DNA of 64,000 nt, from contig NZ_JAUXVR010000029.1 of the NCBI RefSeq assembly GCF_030680395.1, positions 62,001-126,000 of the forward strand, in the 5' to 3' direction. Positions within the stretch are counted from its first letter, which is position 1, and every line of letters starts with the position of its first letter. Below are positions 9,214 through 17,640 of the stretch, in pieces. Origin of the DNA: Methylobacter sp. (GTDB taxonomy: Bacteria > Pseudomonadota > Gammaproteobacteria > Methylococcales > Methylomonadaceae). Made by a program: the position numbers and the translations under genes. The notes beneath the pieces are model-generated. The model was given only the letters and a program-made list of their open reading frames with translations. It did not search any database and had not been told where the DNA came from.

Positions 9214-9840
9214 TCAGGCGCATGGCGGCTTACCCTCTTGCGCTAATGGGATAGGTGCAAGCCGCGTACGTAAACGGATTTCCTGCCGGAAACGGCGGCT
9301 GACGCCCAGCACCAGGTAATCCACCGGCCGATCCAGAGACTTCAAGATCTCTTCGCCCTCGCCGTGGTAGTGGCTTTGCCAGTTACGTTTATTGGCATAC
9401 TGGTTGATCCATACCGCATCCGGCTGCTCGCGCAACAGGTGTTTGACACGCTCGATACGGGTTTCCAGGTAGCCGTTTTGGCTGTCTTTCTCGGTCACGA
9501 GTTCGATATTGCCGCCGTAGCATCGAATGATCTTTAAATTGATCGGCGAGATTTTCGGATCGACTACCGCCGTAAAACGCAAGCCGTGAATGCGGCACGT
9601 CATCGCCAAGGCAATGGCGAGGTTGCCCGACGAGCTTTCGATGATATGCGAATCCGGCTGGATAGTGCCTTCGTCCAGACCGCGTTCGATAATATAGCGC
9701 GCCGGTCTGTCCTTGACGCTGCCGCCGGGATTGAGCATTTCCAGCTTGGCGAGAACCTCGCATGGCGAATTGCGGAACAAACGCGACAGGCGGACGATGG
9801 GCGTTTCCCCGATGCCGTTAAGAATGCTGTGCAAGATCAT
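9214..9840 (-). pseudogene. Truncated SbnA-like synthase
   Basis: The first roughly 180 residues match the cysteine-synthase-like enzyme SbnA (2,3-diaminopropionate precursor synthesis for siderophores). It opens with ILNGIGETPIVRLSRLF, has the PLP lysine in LNPGGSVKDRPARYII and the ESSSGNLAIALA loop, then IKIIRCYGG-like sequence and WINQYANKRNWQSHYHGEGEE-type motifs. After DYLVLGVS the homology stops and an unrelated tail of about 30 residues ends the frame at 208, whereas intact family members run to about 325-330. The PLP-binding SxGT region and the C-terminal lobe are missing, so the enzyme should be inactive. Its start overlaps the preceding gene by ATGA. Confidence 0.8.
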
Positions 9841-10223
9841 TGGGCCGCCTTGCTGCGCAATACATTGAGGCCGGGCGCGCCGATGTGGAAGTGGGTGCTG
9901 CCGAACCGGCGTAGATTGCGAGCAACCACCGCTCCGGGATTCTTACGGAAGAAGTCAGCCTCTTCAGGCGGCAAGCGCCGCTTTAATGCGCGATAATCTC
10001 GTGCGCTAATAGTGACCGGAATATCATTAACGGCGGCTTCGCTACGGAGTAGCTCCGCCGCTTCTTTATGACAGGTTGATTCTTGCATTGCGGTAAAAGT
10101 ACCTGAGCTTTTCGCTTTCACGGCAGAACGCGGCTGCGGAGTAATCTCCGTAGCTTTGGAATAGGGTGCGTCCGGTAATGTAGCGGTGGTTAGCGGCAGT
10201 ACTTGATTTTGGTAATAGCGCAT
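9837..10223 (-). CDS. Unrecognised protein coupled to the sbnA-like gene
   Basis: This protein of about 128 residues (start ATG at 10223, with GAGG 9 bases upstream; an ATG 6 bases earlier is too close to the ribosome site) resembles no family I know. The N-terminal half is low-complexity and rich in Pro, Thr and Ala. The C-terminal half is basic: DYRALKRRLPPEEADFFRK, then NPGAVVARNLRRFG and HFHIGAPGLNVL. Its stop overlaps the sbnA-like start by ATGA, so the two were translated together. Given that neighbour it may be part of the same decayed siderophore operon, and it may itself be truncated. Confidence 0.5.
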   Translation of the reverse strand: MRYYQNQVLPLTTATLPDAPYSKATEITPQPRSAVKAKSSGTFTAMQESTCHKEAAELLRSEAAVNDIPVTISARDYRALKRRLPPEEADFFRKNPGAVVARNLRRFGSTHFHIGAPGLNVLRSKAAQ

Positions 10224-10255
10224 AAACATTTTCCTCGTTGAGGTTGTGTTGTTTC

Positions 10256-10290
10256 TGGCTGGCTATTCACACCCAAGTGATGGCTGGCTA
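10256..10290 (-). promoter_or_regulatory. Paired TAGCCAGCCA direct repeat
   Basis: Two identical copies of TGGCTGGCTA on the plus strand (10256-10265 and 10281-10290), read as TAGCCAGCCA in the sense of the minus-strand genes, lie 25 bases apart just upstream of the gene starting at 10223. The same pair occurs upstream of the TonB receptor at 12986-15216 and of the gene at 17235-17495. It is a candidate binding site or leader element; its function is unknown. Confidence 0.5.
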
Positions 10291-10372
10291 AATAAGGGGA
10301 TTTCTATCTGTTTAATGTTTGCCTGTTAACGCTGTAGGTGCGACAAATCCGCACCTGAAAAGGACAAGATGC

Positions 10373-11506
10373 TCATGGTCTAACCAAGCTCAAGTCGCTT
10401 TGCGGCGTCACGCAGCAGCTAAGGATTTCATCTTCGGCCAATGCTGCCTCCTTCGGCAATAGCCAGCGGACATTTCCGCTCAGAACCTTGACTCGGCAAA
10501 CGCCGCAGTGCCCGGCACGGCAATCGCTTTCAACCGCGATTTTTGCCTGCTCCAGTCCGTGCAGCAGGGTTGGCGCTCCTTTAAATTCAAACGCTTCGTA
10601 TCCCTCCAGAGTAATCCGATAGGTCGTATCGTCGGCGTTGAATTCACCGGGATTGAATCGTTCGAAATGAATGCGTCCGGTTATAATCCCGGATTCTTGG
10701 AGCCCTGCGCTAATAGCGTCCATCATCGAAGAACCGGCGCAGAGATAAAAATCCGTTTGCGAAAAATCATTAAGCCGGTGCAGCACAGTTTGCGCATCGA
10801 GCCGCCCGCATTGGCCCTGCCAGTCCGGCCCTGGCTTGGAAAGGATCGGCAGGTAGCGGAAGTTTGCGTGTTGCCTTGCGGCGGCAATAAACTCTTTGTG
10901 GTAAAGCAAGTCGTCGAAATATCGCGCCGCATAAAAAAGAACGATGCGGCCTTGTTTTAAATCGTTGTCGGCCAGCAGTGCATGCAGCATGGCGCGGATA
11001 GGCGTGATACCGATGCCTCCGGCGATCAGCGCGACATCGCCGGATGACTCGTGCAGCGTAAATTCCCCGCGCGGCGGTAACACCCGGATGTTGGAACCGG
11101 ACTGCATATTCCGATGCAGCCAAGTTGATACCCGTCCGCCGGATACTTGCCGGATTGCAAGTTCATAGCAGGCCGGATTAGGTTGCCAGGAAGCGAGCGA
11201 ATAGCAGCGCTTAAGCGATGACCGGTTGCCATCCGCTTCAATCAGCAATGTCAGGTATTGCCCGGGCCGATAGCCGGGGAGCATCCGGCCATTGGGATGA
11301 GCCAGTGTCAGCGTAAACAGCCCGTCGTTGAAATCTTTGCGCTTCAGGACGGACAGATTGATGGGCATTGCAAGCCGACGGGCGCAGTGCTTGCGCCGGT
11401 GAGGTTGCCATGTCAGCCATAGGCCGTGAGCCAAGAACAGGAATAGAGCGCAACCGACAGTCAGGCTCACCGCCCCCAGAATTGCCGCAATCATAAATGC
11501 TGCCAT
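10373..11506 (-). CDS. Ferredoxin-reductase-like flavoprotein with membrane anchor
   Basis: This protein of about 377 residues has an N-terminal membrane segment (MIAAILGAVSLTVGCALFLF), an FAD-binding ferredoxin-reductase domain (GYRPGQYLTLLI, then RCYSLAS) and an NAD(P)-binding domain (LIAGGIGITPIRAMLHALL, FYAARYFDDLLY). A C-terminal plant-type 2Fe-2S ferredoxin domain has cysteines in ESDCRAGHCGVCRVKVLSG and a last cysteine in EILSCC. The upstream gene encodes a PepSY membrane protein and overlaps it, a pairing typical of inner-membrane ferric-siderophore reduction. ATG 11506 keeps the whole membrane segment; ATG 11494 would make an exact ATGA overlap with the PepSY stop. The longer open frame to 11740 lies inside the PepSY gene and is not used. 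Confidence 0.85.
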   Translation of the reverse strand: MAAFMIAAILGAVSLTVGCALFLFLAHGLWLTWQPHRRKHCARRLAMPINLSVLKRKDFNDGLFTLTLAHPNGRMLPGYRPGQYLTLLIEADGNRSSLKRCYSLASWQPNPACYELAIRQVSGGRVSTWLHRNMQSGSNIRVLPPRGEFTLHESSGDVALIAGGIGITPIRAMLHALLADNDLKQGRIVLFYAARYFDDLLYHKEFIAAARQHANFRYLPILSKPGPDWQGQCGRLDAQTVLHRLNDFSQTDFYLCAGSSMMDAISAGLQESGIITGRIHFERFNPGEFNADDTTYRITLEGYEAFEFKGAPTLLHGLEQAKIAVESDCRAGHCGVCRVKVLSGNVRWLLPKEAALAEDEILSCCVTPQSDLSLVRP

Positions 11507-12228
11507 CCTGCCGAAGCTAAAGCCTTGCGCCGCTGCCCCATCCACCACAGGTACACACCGGTCAGGGAAAGAAAAATCATGATCCCTCCGAGAATATCGA
11601 TCCACAGCCATTCCCAGTGTTTGCCCAGGAAGGCCTTGCCCGTGTGTAAATCCATGATGAGCCTGTTCATGGTCAGCGTCTCCTCGCGGACGGCAGGCAG
11701 CAAAGCCAGGGCATCGATTGTGACGGCATCTTTTGACCAAGTGCCCCCGCCGTCCCGGCTGACTACCAGTCCGCCGGTTGTCGGGGCAGCGAAAATCGCA
11801 CCATCCGGCAGGGTGCCTGCCGTGAACACCTCGGTGTCATGGATCCTTCGCCAATCGTTGCCGCCGCCCAGCCAAACACCGGTCTTGGCGCCTACCACGA
11901 GCTTATCGGTTGCGCCTGCGATACTGCGCACGTCGCCGCCGCGCAGCGCTTCCACTGCTTCGGCTCGGCCTGCTCTAAGGATGAAAAGGCCGGTCTTTCC
12001 GCCGACATACCAAACGCCATCGGCCGCAAGTGCCACCTTAACGACAACCGGCTCCTTCTTGCTTACTGCCATAGCGTAGCCGGGCAGCCAAAGCGCATCA
12101 ATATCCATCTTGCTTAGTCCAAGCGTTTTGCCGTGTGCGATAAATACGGCAGTGACACCGATAATAAATAGGGGCAGGCTTAATATCACGCTGAGCCATG
12201 CATGCCAAGTTCGCCAATTGATTTTCAT
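11491..12228 (-). CDS. PepSY-type membrane protein with beta-propeller-like insert
   Basis: This 245-residue protein begins with a PepSY-TM-like helix (MKINWRTWHAWLSVILSLPL, then FIIGVTAVFIAHG) and ends with the matching motif DLHTGKAFLGKHWEWLWIDI followed by a second helix (GIMIFLSLTGVYLWW). The periplasmic part between them contains repeats such as GGLVVSRDGGGTWS that resemble BNR or propeller blades, unlike the plain PepSY domain. Proteins of this type act with flavoprotein reductases in reductive release of iron from siderophores, and here the reductase gene overlaps. GAGGAAACCT precedes the ATG. The reductive role is inferred from context. Confidence 0.8.
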   Translation of the reverse strand: MKINWRTWHAWLSVILSLPLFIIGVTAVFIAHGKTLGLSKMDIDALWLPGYAMAVSKKEPVVVKVALAADGVWYVGGKTGLFILRAGRAEAVEALRGGDVRSIAGATDKLVVGAKTGVWLGGGNDWRRIHDTEVFTAGTLPDGAIFAAPTTGGLVVSRDGGGTWSKDAVTIDALALLPAVREETLTMNRLIMDLHTGKAFLGKHWEWLWIDILGGIMIFLSLTGVYLWWMGQRRKALASAGWQHL

Positions 12229-12604
12229 AGGTTTCCTCTTTGAAGAGTGTTTTTGGTGATTTACTGTCTAAGGTCACCGCTCACCGCTCGTCCGCACAAA
12301 AATGGAACACGGATCCGCGCTCCCAGACTCCAGCTCTCATCGTTATACACAGCTTCGTCAAAGAGTCGCGATACCGCATGGATGCTCTCGTTCCCACGCG
12401 CTGCGTGGGAACGCCGTCAAGGCGCGCTGCGCCGCGAGTCACAGCATATACGGGACGCAGCGCGTCCAACACTGCATTCCCACGCAGCGCGTGGGAACGA
12501 GGGGTAACCTAGGTTTGTACTCCAAACTCCTGATACTTTCACATCAAGGGGGCTTGCCTGTTGCGCAAGCAAATCCCCCTCAATGTATGAACTGAATTCA
12601 GGTT
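12229..12604. other. Intergenic region with repeat pair
   Basis: This 376-base gap holds the palindrome pair described at 12389-12499 and nothing that looks coding. The open frames here on both strands are created by the repeats. No promoter could be assigned with confidence for the PepSY gene, which starts at 12228 just downstream. Confidence 0.6.
12389..12499. repeat. Inverted pair of REP-like palindromes
   Basis: Two near-identical 25-base palindromes (CGTTCCCACGCGCTGCGTGG-type), at 12389-12413 and 12475-12499, flank a 61-base spacer that is itself GC-rich and partly palindromic (GGACGCAGCGCGTCC). Partial copies of the same CGTTCCCACGC motif begin the element at 1900 and occur near 37063. 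This is a dispersed repeat, probably a REP doublet. Confidence 0.75.
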
Positions 12605-12907
12605 TTATTTATCACAGTCTTTTGCTTTTTTGTGACCGTGATGTTTATGCTTCTCCTCCATCGTGGACAGTTGTTCCGGTGTAAGAACTTGCTGCATTTG
12701 CGCATGAACTTCATCGCGTAACACTTTGCTCTTCTGTTCTTTCTGTTCAAAAATGGTTTTAACTTTGGCTTGTTGTTCCGCGTTAAGGCTCAGGTCTTTG
12801 GTTAAACGTTCGAGTTTTTTATTGACTTCAGCCTGGGTATCCTCAACAGCCATCGCAGTCAGAGGAATGCTTAAAGCCAGTACGATACCGATCAGTTTTT
12901 TGTTCAT
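12605..12907 (-). CDS. Spy/CpxP-like periplasmic protein
   Basis: This 100-residue secreted protein has a signal peptide (MNKKLIGIVLALSIPLTAMA) followed by an all-helical body: EVNKKLERLTKDLSLNAEQQ, then KVKTIFEQKEQKSKVLRDEV, the LTPEQLSTMEEK motif and a His/Lys-rich end (KHKHHGHKKAKDCDK). The LTPEQ segment and coiled-coil layout are typical of Spy/CpxP-like chaperones and metal-responsive periplasmic proteins. The histidine-rich tail suggests metal binding. It sits between a TonB receptor and iron-reduction genes. Confidence 0.7.
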   Translation of the reverse strand: MNKKLIGIVLALSIPLTAMAVEDTQAEVNKKLERLTKDLSLNAEQQAKVKTIFEQKEQKSKVLRDEVHAQMQQVLTPEQLSTMEEKHKHHGHKKAKDCDK

Positions 12908-12985
12908 TTTTATTTACCTTTGTTGTTGAAAATGAGTTGTTACAGCAGGGTTTAGTAGGGGCAACCACAAGGGATTGCCCCTACG

Positions 12986-15216
12986 TTAAAATTGCCATTT
13001 CACGCCCGCCAGGAATGTTCGGCCGTAGGTTTCCACTTTTTCGCTGCTCGTCGATCCGTTCACAGCATATTCGTTTTCGGCGCGATGCTCGTCGGTCAGG
13101 TTATTGATTTCGGCGAATGCGGAAAATCCCTTGTAGATGTGCTGGTAGGCGGACAGGTCGAAAGTTGATGACGGCAATATGGCTTTAGCGGTGCCATCCG
13201 GTTTATCTTCCCACTGCTCGGGAATGTAGTTCCAGGCCAGCGTAAAGGTGGTGCCCCAGGGCGCGTAGTTATAATCGACCCCGGCATTGGTCAGGAAACG
13301 CGGTTGGTTCTTGAATGGTCGTTGCTTGCCGGTTTTGTCGGTGAGTTCCGATTCCAGCAGGGTTTCGTTGGCCCAAAGTTTAACGCCGCTCAGAGCATCC
13401 AAACCTGTCCAGCCAAGGCCGAGCCGTTGTTCGAGTTCGATGCCGCGGGTCCAGCCATCGCCGACATTTTCCACCTGGAAGATGTCTTTAGTGCCCCGGT
13501 TGACGCCGGTATCCACTTCCTCGATGACATCGGAGACCTCCTTGTGAAACAGGTTGATGGCGAAAAACAGGTCGGCAATCGAGTACTCGCCGCCCACATC
13601 GAAATTCCAGGAGCGCGCCGGATCCAGATCGGGATTGCCGATTACGATCTTGGTATTGCCGTCGTCCTGTTCGAAAGGCGACAGCTCGTCGAATTTCGGT
13701 CGGCTCAGCGATTTGGAAAAGGCGGCGCGCAGACTGAGATCGTCGCGAACCCGGTACAAAAAATGTAATGACGGATTAAGGTCGGTGGTGTTTTTCGAGG
13801 CGTTCGCGCCGTCGCCGGTGGCGGACAGCAGCGCCACATGCTCGGCCCTGATGCCGGGCATCAGGCTGATGCGGTCGGTAAACCAAAGATTATCCTGGAT
13901 GAAAGCCGCATAGTAAGTTTCCTCCAGGGCGTACTTGTCCTTCGGCTTGGTGGCATTGGTCAGCTTGCCCGCTTTGCTGACTTCCTGGGCGAGCTTGCCG
14001 CGATCCCGTTCGCGCTGGCGGAATGCCACGCCGAATTTCAATTCCTGCGGCAATCCCAAGGTAAAAGGCGTACGCAGTGAGCTGGCGACATCCCAGGTTT
14101 TGTCTTGTTTGTCTTCTTTTTCCAGGGTGGTTTTGTCCAGGGCGAACAGGCCGCTATTGAGCTTGGTCTCCTTGAACACCGGTTTGGTTTTATCCTTGTC
14201 TTCCTCGCTTTGATAAAAGCCCGCGCGGGATTCCCACACCGAACCTTGCTTGAAGGTATGGCGATGACTTAGGCCCAGGCCATAGGTGCTCTGAAGGGCG
14301 TCTTCATGTTCATTTTCCTGGGTGGCGACTTTGCCCTTTTCCCGCACCGTTTTCGTTTTGGTCGTGTCCTTGTCGAGTTCCAAAACCATCGGCTTAAAAT
14401 GAAATTCGCCGCCGTCATAAAAGGTAGCCAGATCGCCGAAAAAATTGGTCGATTCCTGGCGTCCGGTTTCATTTTCGTCTTCGGTTTTTCCGGTAGAAAA
14501 TAACTTGAACTTAGGGCGCACCACGGTATTGTCCTGATAATCGAAAGCGCCGCTGCCGCCGAACCAATCGACCGGCCGGTAACCGAAGCCCAACGAACCG
14601 TGAATGATGTCGCCGTCCAAACCGTCATCATGGCCGCCGTAGCCCAGACGCGCTTCCGCCTGGGGTTTGCCCTTGGGTACGGTGCGGGTTTTGACATCCA
14701 CTTGCCCGGCCAAACCGTCGCTTTCGTACTCCGCGGTTTGATTGCGAATCACCGTGACTTTCTCGACCAGAAAGGACGGAATGCGGTTGACTTGAAACTC
14801 GCGCTTTTCGCCTCCGTCCGGCAAACGAACGCCGTCCACCTGAGTGCGGGTGAATTCCTTGTCGAGTCCACGCAGTTGAATATCCTGTGGCTGTCCGGGC
14901 GGGCCGCCCATCTGTACGCCCGGCAAGCGCTGAAGCACATCCCCCAGGCGGCGGTTGTTGCGTTGTCCGAATTCCTCGCGCGCGATGCCGGCTTGCGGCA
15001 CTTCGTTAGACAATCTTTGGTGTTCCAGCAATGTCGATGAAGTTACCCTGGTTTCGGCCAAGGTGATTTCGGCGGCTTTGTAGTCCGTTTGATGCTTTTC
15101 TTTTTCGTGTTTTTTCTCTTTGCGGTGCTTCTTTTTATCCTCTGTTTCTTCCGCATCGGATAAAGCAGCAATGCCGCGTTGACGTGCCTTTGCCTGAGTT
15201 GGATTGAAGGTTTCAT
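12986..15216 (-). pseudogene. TonB-dependent receptor with out-of-frame signal peptide
   Basis: From the TTG at 15061 the frame encodes 691 residues of a complete receptor: a TonB-box-like AEITLAETRV, a plug (LGDVLQRLPGVQMGG, IQLRGLDKEF, VEKVTVIRNQTAEYESDGLAGQVDVKT) and a barrel ending in FLAGVKWQF. Upstream the same frame continues as LSDAEETEDKKKHRKEKKHE and then EKEKHQTDYKAAEIT, a charged segment, but reaches a TAG without any ATG, GTG or TTG start. An ATG at 15216 opens a signal-peptide-like MKPSIQLRQRHVNAALLL in a different frame, which then stops at about 15043. A frameshifting indel inside the signal peptide (about 15150-15170) is the simplest reading. Translation from the TTG would lack an export signal. 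Confidence 0.75.
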
Positions 15217-15240
15217 GTAAGAGCCTGTATTTTGTAATAG

Positions 15241-15280
15241 TTGCTGGCTATACAAGCGATAAGGGCTCTTTGGCTGGCTG
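15241..15280 (-). promoter_or_regulatory. Paired TAGCCAGC-type repeat upstream of receptor
   Basis: TTGCTGGCTA (15241-15250) and TGGCTGGCTG (15271-15280), 30 bases apart, are imperfect copies of the TGGCTGGCTA pair seen at 10256-10290 and 17584-17624. They lie between exbD and the receptor start at 15216, in the leader of the receptor. Confidence 0.45.
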
Positions 15281-15311
15281 GATGTAAGATTGAAAGTGAG
15301 TTAGGGCGGTT

Positions 15312-15740
15312 TTATTTCTTTAGATTCGGATCGGTAATGAAGCCCAGTTTTTCTATTCCTGCATTTTGTGCTGCGGACATCACCATGGCTAATTGCTGAT
15401 AGTTTGTGGTTTTGTCGGCGCGTAAATGCAGTTCGGGTTGAGGCTTTTTCTGCGCCGCCGCCGTCAGTCGCGAGGCAAGTTCGGTCTCTTCAAATGCCGT
15501 GTCATTCCAAAACAGTTTGCCTTCCGCATTAATCGACAGGGTAACAGTGTCGGGCTTTTCCGGGTTAGTTTGGCTGCCGGCTTGCGGCAGGTCGATTTTG
15601 ATCGAATGCGTCAGCAGCGGCGCGGTAATGATGAAAATGACCAGCAGCACCAGCATGACGTCCACCATCGGCGTGGTGTTGATTTCCGCCATCGGCTGGC
15701 TATGGTGATTATCGCTGCCGAATCCGCCTGAACCCATCAT
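15312..15740 (-). CDS. exbD: ExbD, TonB energy-transducing subunit
   Basis: This 142-residue inner-membrane protein is the ExbD partner of the proton-driven TonB motor. It has the N-terminal AEINTTPMVDVMLVLLVIFI with the functionally essential membrane Asp in MVDVML, then a periplasmic domain ending LRADKTTNYQQLAMVMSAAQ and NAGIEKLGFITDPNLKK. Its start overlaps the exbB stop by ATGA. A degenerate C-terminal copy lies at 6172-6364. The order tonB-exbB-exbD followed by a receptor fits an iron-uptake operon downstream of hemP. Confidence 0.95.
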   Translation of the reverse strand: MMGSGGFGSDNHHSQPMAEINTTPMVDVMLVLLVIFIITAPLLTHSIKIDLPQAGSQTNPEKPDTVTLSINAEGKLFWNDTAFEETELASRLTAAAQKKPQPELHLRADKTTNYQQLAMVMSAAQNAGIEKLGFITDPNLKK

Positions 15741-16480
15741 AATAAAACCTCCGTTGACGCTAATTCGGTAGCCAATGGTATGCCGGTGGTCAGGTAGGTA
15801 TGCAGATCGTGCGCGAAAGTCTCTATTTCTCCCATTAACAGGCGGTTGTCGCGTACCAGGGCGTTATAGGCCAGTACGGCGGGAATGGCTACCGCCAGAC
15901 CGAACGCGGTCATGATCAGGGCTTCGCCGACCGGGCCTGCGACTTTGTCTACCGTCGCTTGACCGCCGACGGCGATAGTGCCGAGGGCATGATAAATTCC
16001 CCAGACGGTACCGAACAATCCGATGAAGGGAGCAATACTGCCGACCGAAGCCAATAAGGTGAGGCCCGTTTCCAGTTTCATGGCTTCCTGGCCGATCGTG
16101 CGGCGGAGCGCCTGGGCGATAAACTCATCGTGCCGCGAGTGCTGTTGCGGTGCGGTAGCTGTCTGTTCCGCCAGAAGTTGCGTTGTGTAACGCTTATGAT
16201 GCTCGGCAGCGTTGATGCCTTGTACGGCAAGACGTGCAAACGGATTTTCCGCTTTCTTTAAATCTTCAGTCATGGCGGTTGAGGGTAGGGTTGAAGCGTC
16301 CCAAAAACGCGCCAAGAAACGCATACTGCTGCTTTTTAAACGCCGTGACTGTATCGCTTTGATGACCATTAAAGTCCAGCTTCCTATGGACATGGCTAAC
16401 AGCCCCACCGCTACGGTAATAGACACGGCGCCGCCTTGACTGATGAATTTCAGGTTGTCTAAGAGATATTCTGCTTGCAT
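15737..16480 (-). CDS. exbB: ExbB, MotA/TolQ/ExbB proton channel
   Basis: This 247-residue membrane protein has the three-helix plan of ExbB: an N-terminal helix (AVSITVAVGLLAMSIGSWTL), a long cytoplasmic loop (residues about 45-130, with RRLKSSSMRFLARFWDASTL) and two C-terminal helices (LASVGSIAPFIGLFGTVWGI and ALIMTAFGLAVAIPAVLAYN). It forms the pentamer that conducts protons and drives TonB. It is co-transcribed with tonB (6-base gap) and exbD (ATGA overlap). Confidence 0.95.
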   Translation of the reverse strand: MQAEYLLDNLKFISQGGAVSITVAVGLLAMSIGSWTLMVIKAIQSRRLKSSSMRFLARFWDASTLPSTAMTEDLKKAENPFARLAVQGINAAEHHKRYTTQLLAEQTATAPQQHSRHDEFIAQALRRTIGQEAMKLETGLTLLASVGSIAPFIGLFGTVWGIYHALGTIAVGGQATVDKVAGPVGEALIMTAFGLAVAIPAVLAYNALVRDNRLLMGEIETFAHDLHTYLTTGIPLATELASTEVLL

Positions 16481-16486
16481 GATGAC

Positions 16487-17245
16487 TTATCCTTCTATTG
16501 AAAATCTGACCGGTACAACGACCGATGCACTAACCGATTGCTCGCCGCGTTTGGCGGGAACAAATTGCCATTTCTTGACGGCCTCCAGCGCAGCCTGATC
16601 AAGGCGGTTTGAACCGCTGCTGGTTTGCAATACTACAGAGCTGGCTGCGCCGTCTTCCGTCACCTCAACACGCAACAACACCAAGCCTTGTTCGCCCAGT
16701 CGCCGCGACAGTGACGGATAGCGGGGGGGCGGGTTATTTAAATAAGCGGCATTGAAGTTTGGCGACTGAAATGTCTGCGTATCAATATTTTTGCTTGCCG
16801 GCTTTGTCGCTGATTCGGCAGCGGGCGAGCTTGTCGGCGTTGCGGGCAGGGAGGTTTGTTCCACAGGCGGAGCGGTTGGCAGACTTGCTGGCTTTACGGC
16901 CGGTACAACAGGTTTCCTGACCGGTGTTTTGACTGGTTTCTTGACGGGTTTTTGCGGCTTTTCTATCGACGCCGGGGGAGGCGTCGGCTTTTGCGGCGCT
17001 GCTTGCAGCTCACTCAGCAAGCTAACCATGATGGGTTCGGGGAGTGTTTCGACGGGTAAAGGCTGCGGTTGTGGCCGCAATGCCGCAAACACCGCCAGAT
17101 GCGCGCACAGCACCAGACTCAGCGCAAGCCATGGTGATTTACTGATATCTGTAGTTCCGCCGTAAGTCATATTCCCCAGCAACGGGGCAGGACGGGTTTC
17201 AAGAAAATAGAAAGAGGCTGTGGGGAAGATCATTTTAGTGAACAC
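16487..17245 (-). CDS. tonB: TonB energy transducer
   Basis: This 252-residue protein links the ExbBD motor to outer-membrane receptors. An N-terminal membrane anchor (WLALSLVLCAHLAVFAAL, about residues 38-56) follows a 37-residue cytoplasmic head. A Pro/Lys-rich spacer with KPVKKPV-type repeats spans about residues 85-170. The C-terminal TonB domain has PPRYPSLSRRLGEQGLVLLR, VVLQTSSG and ALEAVKKWQFVPA. I use the GTG at 17245 because AGGAGG lies 7 bases upstream; the in-frame ATG at 17233 would be 19 bases away. The start overlaps the end of the small gene at 17235-17495. Confidence 0.93.
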   Translation of the reverse strand: MFTKMIFPTASFYFLETRPAPLLGNMTYGGTTDISKSPWLALSLVLCAHLAVFAALRPQPQPLPVETLPEPIMVSLLSELQAAPQKPTPPPASIEKPQKPVKKPVKTPVRKPVVPAVKPASLPTAPPVEQTSLPATPTSSPAAESATKPASKNIDTQTFQSPNFNAAYLNNPPPRYPSLSRRLGEQGLVLLRVEVTEDGAASSVVLQTSSGSNRLDQAALEAVKKWQFVPAKRGEQSVSASVVVPVRFSIEG

Positions 17246-17495
17246 GGCCGATCCTCCTTACTTGCTGCGTAGTGTCATTTCCCGCTGTTGCATCATGGAT
17301 TTTGGCAAGCCGTACCTTGGCGTGGTTTAAGACCGAGCTAAGTACTTGTAGCGATTCATAATTGGTGCGTATCGTTGAGGTACCGAAATTGATCTCCAAG
17401 GTGCCGCAATCAGGGCAAAATACCACGCGACATTCACCGCTATTAGAGAGGCTCACTTTTTTATGCTGTTTATTTGAATTCATTGATTTCACCAT
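17235..17495 (-). CDS. Small CPDCG-motif protein in the iron operon
   Basis: This 86-residue protein has no membrane segment or signal peptide. Its core is ECRVVFCPDCGTLEINFGTS followed by a helical stretch (NYESLQVLSSVLNHAKVRLA). The single CPDCG motif resembles half of a zinc ribbon or a metal or haem ligand site, and it may dimerise to complete such a site. It lies between hemP and tonB with its stop inside the tonB start region, so it belongs to the same operon and probably to iron or haem handling. I do not recognise a named family. ATG 17483, preceded by GGTGAA, is an alternative start. Confidence 0.6.
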   Translation of the reverse strand: MVKSMNSNKQHKKVSLSNSGECRVVFCPDCGTLEINFGTSTIRTNYESLQVLSSVLNHAKVRLAKIHDATAGNDTTQQVRRIGRVH

Positions 17496-17583
17496 TCAAA
17501 TGTTAGGCAGGAGAAAGTCTGCCGAAGCTGCTGTGTGCAGCGTTTAGACAACACTGCATACTTGCAGTGCGCGCTTCTAATAT

Positions 17584-17624
17584 TGGCTGGCTACCAATAC
17601 CTGAATGTATTGGATGGCTGGCTA
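17584..17624 (-). promoter_or_regulatory. Paired TGGCTGGCTA repeat around a hairpin
   Basis: Two exact TGGCTGGCTA copies (17584-17593 and 17615-17624, 31 bases apart) flank a small hairpin (CCAATAC, 6-base loop, GTATTGG). They lie about 90-130 bases upstream of the gene starting at 17495. This is the clearest of three such pairs in the iron region. Confidence 0.5.
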
Positions 17625-17640
17625 TTTATTTTTACTTTTT

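Noticed and set aside
8924-9223. Minus-strand 99-codon frame starting inside the end of the sbnA-like gene
   Set aside because: It could be gene debris, but no family is recognised, three frames are open here, and the sequence contains repeats.
11506-11740. Extended N-terminus of the reductase-like gene up to 11740
   Set aside because: The extra residues lie wholly inside the PepSY gene in another frame and have shadow-like composition; a start at 11506 or 11494 fits the membrane helix.
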